This document shows positions 15,547 through 21,913 of a stretch of DNA of 21,913 nt, piece by piece. The position numbers were made by a program, and so were the translations under genes. How positions within the stretch are numbered: position 1 is the first letter of the stretch; each line of letters begins with the position of its first letter. The stretch is taken from NCBI GenBank assembly GCA_964460185.1, contig CAYWTM010000050.1:1-21913 (forward strand), given 5' to 3'. The notes beneath the pieces were generated by a model. The model had not been told where the DNA came from and ran no database searches. It was given only the letters and a program-made list of their open reading frames with translations. The stretch is from JAVJPJ01 sp040217295. GTDB taxonomy: Bacteria; Pseudomonadota; Alphaproteobacteria; Rhodobacterales; Rhodobacteraceae.

Positions 15547-15587
15547 GGCTCTCCCTGGCAGATCGCACGCGTGGGGGGTGGTTGGCC

Positions 15588-16625
15588 TTAACTGTCGTAA
15601 TCTATCGCATGGCGGAGGAGTTTTTCATACTCCAACGCCTTGCCGGTTCCGAGCGCAACACAGTTAAGGCTTTCATCTGCCACCGAAATGGCCAGCCCGG
15701 TCTGTTCCCTCAGCGCCAGGTCGAGCTCACCCAGCAACGCGCCGCCGCCGGTCAGCATCACGCCGCGATCCACGATATCGGCGGCAAGGTCGGGCGGCGT
15801 GGCTTCAAGCGCGCCCATCACCGCCTCGCAGATCTGCTGCACGGGTTCCGCCAGTGCCTCGGCGACCTGCGCCTGGCTGATCTCGGTCTCTTTCGGGACG
15901 CCGTTCAACAGATCGCGGCCCCGGATGCGCATGGACGCGCCGCGCCCGTCATCGGGCATTCGCGCCGTGCCGATCGAGGTCTTGATCCGTTCGGCCGTCG
16001 CTTCGCCGATCAACAGGTTATGCTGGCGGCGCAGGTACGAGATGATGGCCTCGTCCATTCTGTCCCCACCCACACGTACGGACCGGGCATATACGATATC
16101 TGCAAGCGACAGCACCGCCACTTCGGTCGTTCCGCCGCCGATATCCACAACCATGGACCCGGTCGGGTCCGTGATGGGCATGCCTGCGCCGATGGCTGCG
16201 GCAATCGGTTCGGCGATCAGTCCCGCCTTGCGGGCACCCGCCCCCAGAACCGATTGCCGGATGGCGCGTTTTTCCACAGGGGTCGCACCGTGCGGGACGC
16301 AGACGATGATCTTGGGTTTTGTAAAGGTCGTGCGCTTGTGGACCTTGCGGATGAAGTGCTTGATCATCTCTTCCGCAACGTCGAAGTCCGCGATCACACC
16401 GTCGCGCATCGGACGGATGGCCTGAATGCTGCCGGGGGTGCGGCCCAGCATCAGCTTTGCATCCTCCCCGAAGGCAAGGGCCTTTTTCACGCCATCCTTG
16501 ACCTGATAGGCCACCACGGACGGTTCGTTCAGGATGATGCCGCGCCCCTTGACGTACACGAGCGTGTTCGCCGTACCGAGGTCGATCGCCATATCCGACG
16601 AGAAGATGTTGCCCCAAAGAGCCAT
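15588..16625 (-). CDS. mreB: Rod shape-determining actin homologue MreB
   Basis: The 345-residue cytoplasmic actin-like ATPase assembles membrane-bound filaments that guide elongation. Phosphate 1 is MAIDLGTANTLVYV and phosphate 2 is VVDIGGGTTEVAVLS, with KKALAFGEDAKLMLGRTPG and LTGGGALL (adenosine loop) in the usual order. I start at ATG 16625 (MALWGNIFSSD), because earlier in-frame codons extend far past the normal N-terminus and because AGGA lies nine bases upstream. It is the first gene of the mreBCD-mrdA-rodA operon. A plausible promoter is at 16707-16736. Confidence 0.97.
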   Translation of the reverse strand: MALWGNIFSSDMAIDLGTANTLVYVKGRGIILNEPSVVAYQVKDGVKKALAFGEDAKLMLGRTPGSIQAIRPMRDGVIADFDVAEEMIKHFIRKVHKRTTFTKPKIIVCVPHGATPVEKRAIRQSVLGAGARKAGLIAEPIAAAIGAGMPITDPTGSMVVDIGGGTTEVAVLSLADIVYARSVRVGGDRMDEAIISYLRRQHNLLIGEATAERIKTSIGTARMPDDGRGASMRIRGRDLLNGVPKETEISQAQVAEALAEPVQQICEAVMGALEATPPDLAADIVDRGVMLTGGGALLGELDLALREQTGLAISVADESLNCVALGTGKALEYEKLLRHAIDYDS

Positions 16626-16706
16626 TTGACGTGTCCTGTCACCCATACAAAAGACAACACCCACCATGATCCCGAAAATTGAGACTCGGGCGCTGTCTTG
16701 GTGCGT

Positions 16707-16736
16707 CTTATAGGCTTGTGCCAGAAGCGCCGTAAA
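16707..16736 (-). promoter_or_regulatory. Possible mreB operon promoter
   Basis: On the minus strand TTTACG (16731-16736) and TATAAG (16707-16712) are 18 bases apart. Transcription would begin about 75 bases before the mreB ATG. This is a match by eye only. Confidence 0.4.
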
Positions 16737-16761
16737 GGCCCGTGCGAGAAACCGATAGGCA

Positions 16762-16955
16762 CTAAGCCGCCTGCATCCGCCGGATCCATGCCGCGTTCGG
16801 CAGCCCAGGGCCCATCCGGGGGGTGATGATGTCCGGGAATCGATGGATCCGGGCCGAGGCGATGCCACCGGTCGGGTCGGCGCGTGTCGGGCAGGTGGCT
16901 TGCGCGCTCACCGGCCCGACCGTCACCCACATCGCCGCGACAAGAGCAGGCCGCG

Positions 16956-16959
<4 letters not shown>
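16762..16959 (-). CDS. Candidate small secreted protein downstream of leuA
   Basis: A 65-codon frame begins with TTG 16959, overlapping the leuA TGA by four bases (TTGA). Its first 21 residues look like a Sec signal peptide: a basic start (MTR), a hydrophobic stretch PALVAAMWVTVGPV, then SAQA with an AxA-like cut. The predicted mature peptide of 44 residues has one cysteine and no motif I recognise. The non-ATG start and short length make this uncertain; it may instead be a decayed remnant or chance. The stop-start coupling to leuA is the main argument for it. Confidence 0.35.
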
Positions 16960-18521
<1,562 letters not shown>

Positions 18522-18528
18522 ATCGTGT

Positions 18529-18613
18529 TCCTTAGCGGTAATTCTGGGTGTCTCCGGCGCTGTCCCTCCCCTGAGCGGTCGCGCCGAAAGGCACGCTCAG
18601 AGGCGGCTAAGGA
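18529..18613 (-). promoter_or_regulatory. leuA leader: anti-SD/SD helix and competing hairpins
   Basis: In the RNA, UCCUUAGC (18606-18613, inside leader codons Leu-Leu-Ser) is a perfect complement of GCUAAGGA (18529-18536), which contains the leuA ribosome-binding site. Between them a 10-pair hairpin forms from CCUCUGAGCG (18594-18603, including the leader stop) and CGCUCAGGGG (18568-18577). A rival pairing joins UUUCGGCGC (18581-18589) to GCGCCGGAG (18552-18560). No U-run follows any stem, so an intrinsic terminator is not seen. Confidence 0.6.
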
Positions 18614-18683
18614 GAAGCAGGCCAAGCAGACCGCCGCGCGCCTGGGGCGCGGCAAGGGGCGTGATATGGGTCTGCGTGCTCAT
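18597..18683 (-). CDS. leuL: leuA leader peptide, 28 residues, leucine-rich end
   Basis: A 28-codon frame starts at ATG 18683 and ends 75 bases before the leuA ATG. Its last ten residues read LLGLLLLSRL, that is seven leucines (codons CTG CTT, CTG CTT CTC CTT, CTC), the hallmark of an amino-acid leader peptide whose translation reports the charged tRNA-Leu level. The N-terminal part MSTQTHITPLAAPQARGG is not itself remarkable. A TATTGT box ends seven bases before the ATG, so transcription probably starts at or next to the AUG. Leaderless amino-acid leader ORFs are known in alphaproteobacteria (trpL of Sinorhizobium). The product is expected to act in cis through ribosome position; a trans role cannot be judged. 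Confidence 0.75.
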   Translation of the reverse strand: MSTQTHITPLAAPQARGGLLGLLLLSRL

Positions 18684-18690
18684 GGGCGCG

Positions 18691-18718
18691 ACAATACTGA
18701 TCCCGCGCCGGTTGAAAA
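18691..18718 (-). promoter_or_regulatory. Possible leuL-leuA promoter
   Basis: On the minus strand TTTTCA (18713-18718), 16 bases, then TATTGT (18691-18696). Each box matches consensus at about four of six positions. The predicted start of transcription coincides with the leader ATG at 18683. Confidence 0.4.
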
Positions 18719-18852
18719 CCCCTTTTTGCATCGGTGTCATGGGCACGGGGCGCCTTTGGGTCTCGGGGCGCCACGTGGTGCGCGCCAAGGTGGCAGGCTC
18801 TTGTGTCGCATGTGCCGGTCGTTGCATCGGCCAATTTGGCGGGGCCGCGTGA

Positions 18853-18880
18853 TTGACCATTCCCAAATCCCGCCTAGCTG
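18853..18880 (+). promoter_or_regulatory. Possible promoter of the SDR-photolyase unit
   Basis: TTGACC (18853-18858), 16 bases, TAGCTG (18875-18880). Only seven bases separate the -10 box from ATG 18888, and there is no ribosome-binding site in between, so the mRNA is expected to be leaderless. Confidence 0.45.
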
Positions 18881-18887
18881 TCCCGTC

Positions 18888-19550
18888 ATGGAACGGGCTT
18901 TGGTCATCGGCGCCTCGGGCGGTATCGGCGCGGCGCTGGCTTGCGATCTGCGGTCGCGGGGCGCGGAGGTTGTGGGCCTGTCACGGCGTGCGGACGGTTT
19001 GGACGTGACCGACGCGGCGGCGGTTGACCGGGTGATGGGCGCGCTCGAAGGGGAGTTCGACCGGATCGTTGTTGCAACTGGCATTCTTGCGCCCGAGGAC
19101 CGCGTCCCTGAAAAATCACTGTCCTCCATCGATGCGCCGACCATGGCACAGGTCATGGCCGTCAATGCGATCGGCCCCGCCTTGATCCTTGCGCAGATCC
19201 CCCGCCTGCTGCCGCACGACCGCCGGTCTGTCGTGGCCGTTCTGACGGCGCGCGTCGGGTCCATCGGGGACAACCGGATGGGGGGGTGGTATGCCTATCG
19301 TGCCTCCAAGGCGGCGGCCAACCAGATCACCCACACCGCGGCGATCGAAATGGCGCGCAAGCGCAAGCAATCCATCGTCGTCGCCCTTCATCCCGGCACC
19401 GTCGCAACGCCGTTCACTGCCGATTACCCTGCCCATGAAAAAGTCGGAGCCGAACAGGCCGCCCGCAACCTGATTGCCGTGATGGACAGCCTGACACCTG
19501 CGCAATCGGGCGGGTTCTTCGACTATTCCGGGGTCGTGGTGCCGTGGTGA
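18888..19550 (+). CDS. Short-chain dehydrogenase/reductase (SDR family)
   Basis: The 220-residue cytoplasmic oxidoreductase starts at ATG 18888. The cofactor loop is GASGGIG (8-14), with basic SRR at about 32-34, which suggests NADP(H). The catalytic tetrad is N93, S125, Y137 and K141 (YAYRASK). The usual NNAG is replaced by VATGIL. The substrate is unknown; the short C-terminus with GFFDYSG is like the CsgA/YciK-like group of small SDRs. No ribosome-binding site precedes the ATG, but a promoter-like pair ends seven bases upstream. The stop overlaps the GTG of the photolyase gene by four bases, so the two are probably co-expressed. Confidence 0.85.
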   Translation: MERALVIGASGGIGAALACDLRSRGAEVVGLSRRADGLDVTDAAAVDRVMGALEGEFDRIVVATGILAPEDRVPEKSLSSIDAPTMAQVMAVNAIGPALILAQIPRLLPHDRRSVVAVLTARVGSIGDNRMGGWYAYRASKAAANQITHTAAIEMARKRKQSIVVALHPGTVATPFTADYPAHEKVGAEQAARNLIAVMDSLTPAQSGGFFDYSGVVVPW

Positions 19551-21073
19551 GGCGTCTTGTTCTGATCCTTGGCGATCAATTGTCCGAAGACATCGCCGCC
19601 CTGCGCGAGGCCGATAAATCCCGCGATGTCGTGGTGATGGCCGAGGTCGCGGACGAGGCCGGCTACGTGCCGCACCACCCCAAGAAGATTGCCTTCGTGT
19701 TCGCCGCCATGCGCAAATTCGCGGCGCGGCTGGAACATGACGGATGGAACGTTCGCTACACGCGGCTGGACGATCCCGACAATGCCGGCTCGATCACCGG
19801 CGAGTTGATCCGCCGGGCATCGGACCTCGATGCGATCGAGGTCTTGGCAACCGAACCCGGTGAATGGCGGCTGATCTCGGCGTTGGAGGAGTGCCCCGTT
19901 CCGGTTCACCAGTTCCCCGATGACCGCTTCTTGTGTTCGCATGCCGAATTCGAGGCATGGGCCAAGGACCGCAAAGAGCTGAGGATGGAATATTTCTACC
20001 GCGAGATGCGGCGCCGGACGGGGCTGTTGATGGACGGCGACAAGCCTGAAGGCGGCAAGTGGAACTATGATCACGACAACCGCAAACCAGCCCCTGACCA
20101 GATCGCGTTTTCAGGCCCCATGCAGTTCGACCCTGACCCTGTGGTAGAGGAGGTTCTGGATCTCGTCGAAACGCGCTTTGGCAACAATTTCGGCACGCTG
20201 CGCCCGTTCTGGTTTGCCACCGATGCCGGGCAGGCGCGCCGGGCGCTTGACCATTTCATGCGGCACGCGCTGCCCCGCTTCGGGGATTTCCAGGACGCGA
20301 TGCTGGCCGACAACCGTTTTTTGTATCATTCGGTCGTATCCATCTATCTGAACGCCGGGCTGTTGAGCTGGCAGGAGATCTGCGAGGCCGCCGCCAAGGC
20401 CTATGCCGACGCCGCCGCCCCCCTGAATGCCGTCGAAGGGTTCATTCGCCAGATCATCGGTTGGCGCGAATACATGCGCGGGATCTACTTCCGCGAAGGT
20501 CCCGACTACACCACGCGCAACGTGCTGGGCCATGATCGCCGGCTGCCGGCCTTTTTCTGGGATGCCGAAACCGATATGCGCTGCATGTCGAAAGCCATCG
20601 AGCAGACCCGCGACGAGGCCTATGCCCACCACATCCAGCGCCTGATGGTCACCGGCAACTTCGCCTTGCTGGCCGGTGTGGATCCGGCCGAGGTGCATGA
20701 ATGGTATCTGGCCGTGTATGCCGATGCCTTCGAATGGGTCGAGGCGCCCAACGTGATCGGCATGAGCCAGTTTGCCGATGGCGGGATCGTTGGGTCGAAG
20801 CCCTATGTCTCGGGCGGGAATTACATCAACAAGATGTCGGACTACTGCAAGGGATGTGCCTACGAGATCGGGGACAAGTCCGGGGACAAGGCCTGTCCGT
20901 TCAACTATCTCTATTGGGCTTTCCTGCACCGGCATCGGGATCGCTTCGGGAAAAACCCCCGGATGGCGCAGATGTATCGAACTTGGATGCGCATGTCCGA
21001 GGACAAGCGCGAGGCGGCAGTGTCGAGCGCGGATCGCTTTCTCGAAAGGCTCGACAAAGGTGCCCGAGTCTGA
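19547..21073 (+). CDS. Iron-sulfur (6-4) photolyase/bacterial cryptochrome (PhrB/CryB type)
   Basis: The 508-residue FAD enzyme is of the prokaryotic 4Fe-4S photolyase group. Cysteines 346, 434, 437 and 450 match the Fe-S ligands of Agrobacterium PhrB in spacing (88, 3 and 13 residues apart). An N-terminal alpha/beta antenna domain (VLILGDQLSED) and a C-terminal FAD domain (IIGWREYMRGIYF, LMVTGNFALLAGVDP, NVIGMSQFADGG) are complete. Known members repair (6-4) photoproducts in blue light or regulate pigment genes (CryB of Rhodobacter sphaeroides), using a lumazine antenna. I take GTG 19547 because of the GTGA overlap with the SDR gene; GTG 19544 is also possible. Repair versus signalling cannot be settled from sequence. 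Confidence 0.92.
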   Translation: MRRLVLILGDQLSEDIAALREADKSRDVVVMAEVADEAGYVPHHPKKIAFVFAAMRKFAARLEHDGWNVRYTRLDDPDNAGSITGELIRRASDLDAIEVLATEPGEWRLISALEECPVPVHQFPDDRFLCSHAEFEAWAKDRKELRMEYFYREMRRRTGLLMDGDKPEGGKWNYDHDNRKPAPDQIAFSGPMQFDPDPVVEEVLDLVETRFGNNFGTLRPFWFATDAGQARRALDHFMRHALPRFGDFQDAMLADNRFLYHSVVSIYLNAGLLSWQEICEAAAKAYADAAAPLNAVEGFIRQIIGWREYMRGIYFREGPDYTTRNVLGHDRRLPAFFWDAETDMRCMSKAIEQTRDEAYAHHIQRLMVTGNFALLAGVDPAEVHEWYLAVYADAFEWVEAPNVIGMSQFADGGIVGSKPYVSGGNYINKMSDYCKGCAYEIGDKSGDKACPFNYLYWAFLHRHRDRFGKNPRMAQMYRTWMRMSEDKREAAVSSADRFLERLDKGARV

Positions 21074-21121
21074 CCCGCGCAGGTCGCAAAGACGCCGCGC
21101 GGATCCGTGATTGCGGGGCGA

Positions 21122-21616
21122 TCAGCCCATCAGTTGGCCTGCCTCGGGCACCCAGCGAAAGCCATCTTCGCGCGTGTCGACATAGCCGGTTGCCGGGAAC
21201 GGCATGTGATAGCCGATCGCCGGGATCCGATCGGCCGCGATCATGCCCAGAACGCGGCGGCGGCTTTCGGCAGCCATCGCCTTGTCGGCATCGAACCGCA
21301 CTTCCCAATCCGGGCGGGCCAGCGACCAGACAGGGTGGTTGGCCAGATCGGCAAAGATCACAAGTCCCTGTCCTTCGCTGTCCAGACGATAGACCATGTG
21401 GCCGGGGGTATGTCCGAACGCGGCCATTCCGGTGACGCCCGATACCACGTCATCGCCATCCCCGAGGAACGTCATCTGGTCGGCCAGCGGGCGGACATTC
21501 GCCTCGAACCCGTCATTGCCTGCCCCGGCCCAATGGTCGAATTCGGCCTGTCCGGTCACATAGCGCGCATTGGCGAATGTCGGCGCGCCTTCCGTCATCA
21601 GGCCGCCGATGTGGTC
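21122..21616 (-). pseudogene. Metallo-beta-lactamase-fold hydrolase, 5' part missing
   Basis: The C-terminal ~165 residues of an MBL-fold hydrolase are intact. They include DHIGGLMTEGAPTFANARYV, the metal ligand block FGHTPGHMVY, the aspartate in VIFADLANHP, and GYHMPFPATGY near the end. The family's N-terminal domain and the HxH half of the HxHxDH zinc motif are absent. Instead, the frame runs at DHIGGL into a fragment of an acyl-CoA synthetase. As written the product could not form the normal zinc site. It is convergent with the photolyase gene (48 bases between stops). It could be a true gene disrupted by an assembly error rather than a pseudogene. Confidence 0.7.
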
Positions 21617-21739
21617 GAGCAGCAGGAACGAGAGGATGCGCATCGGCGGCCGGGGCTCGGCGAAGCGCTCCAGCAGGCGACCGAAGTCGTGCAGGACCGC
21701 CTTGGCGCGGCCGGTCGAGCCCGACGAGAAGAGGACGAG
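21599..21739 (-). other. Fragment of AMP-binding acyl-CoA synthetase joined in frame
   Basis: On the minus strand LVLFSSGSTGRAKAVLHDF is the A3 phosphate-binding motif of adenylate-forming enzymes, and ILSFLLLDHIGGL is their A4-like block. Only about 47 residues are present. On one side the frame passes into the MBL-fold sequence through DHIGGL; on the other it stops resembling the family at N-L-V-L. No complete synthetase gene is nearby. Confidence 0.7.
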
Positions 21740-21913
21740 ATTAAACGCCGCGAGCAGATGTATCGCGGTCACCGTACTCCGCTACCGCTGGAGGGCCGGG
21801 TGGGGATCATCGTCGACGACGGCCTGGGCTTCCTGAATCTGGGGCTGGTCGAGAACTACACGGGACAGTACAGTGTCTTCGACCGGATCAAGAGCCGCGA
21901 GGGGACCTACGAG
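21728..21913 (+). other. Open frame with phosphoribosyltransferase fragment, running off the right edge
   Basis: On the plus strand EEDEIKRREQMYRG and GRVGIIVDDGL resemble the region leading into the PRPP-binding loop (VDDGxATG) of COG1926-type phosphoribosyltransferases. The expected ATG after VDDGL is missing. From 21827 the frame continues as GFLNLGLVENYTGQ and so on to the edge, which I do not recognise. The first 12 bases are shared with the opposite-strand synthetase fragment. Confidence 0.5.

Overview
The window looks like a chromosomal piece of a GC-rich alphaproteobacterium of the Rhodobacteraceae/Roseobacter type. This is inferred from the kinds of proteins present (TRAP permease, KdsA/KpsE/KpsT-like capsule genes, an iron-sulfur photolyase of the PhrB/CryB type), from codon use, and from the mreB-mreC-mreD-mrdA-rodA block next to leuA. 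It starts inside a gene, and its last ~300 bases look like a mosaic of unrelated fragments, so it may be a whole assembled contig.

Layout. 1-1674 (+): the 3' end of a TRAP transporter large permease, a MarR-like winged-helix regulator and a BASS-like membrane transporter, joined by two 4-base stop/start overlaps. 1675-3446: an islet-like stretch of different composition. It carries one secreted ClpP/crotonase-like protein (COG3904-like) and is flanked by two imperfect direct copies of a hairpin element, the second lying beside a tRNA-Gln(TTG). 3594-6847 (-): kpsT-like ATPase, kpsE-like chain-length/export protein and kdsA, a group for making and exporting a probably Kdo-linked surface polysaccharide. 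7054-8425 (-): an ArsR-family repressor and an ArsP/DUF318-type permease, with a perfect palindrome over the -10 box. 8500-9857 (+): a four-cysteine uracil-DNA glycosylase-like protein and an SseB-like protein.

10020-16625 (-): the cell-elongation operon mreB, mreC, mreD, mrdA (PBP2), rodA, with a ghrA-type 2-hydroxyacid dehydrogenase as its last gene. MreB, MreC and MreD organise the lateral wall machinery in which RodA polymerises glycan and PBP2 crosslinks it. 16762-18683 (-): leuA, preceded by an undeclared 28-codon leader peptide that ends in a run of leucine codons, and possibly followed by a tiny secreted ORF. 18888-21073 (+): a short-chain dehydrogenase overlapping a (6-4)-photolyase/CryB-like gene. 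21122-21616 (-): the 3' part of a metallo-beta-lactamase-fold hydrolase, cut off at its zinc motif and fused to fragments of an acyl-CoA synthetase and a phosphoribosyltransferase.

The strongest new observation is at leuA. The leucine-codon run of the leader peptide contains an 8-base perfect complement of the leuA ribosome-binding site, and no U-tract terminator is visible. This suggests leucine-responsive translational attenuation. Three genes (leader peptide, SDR, arsR) also have promoter-like boxes placed so close to the ATG that leaderless or near-leaderless transcripts are expected.
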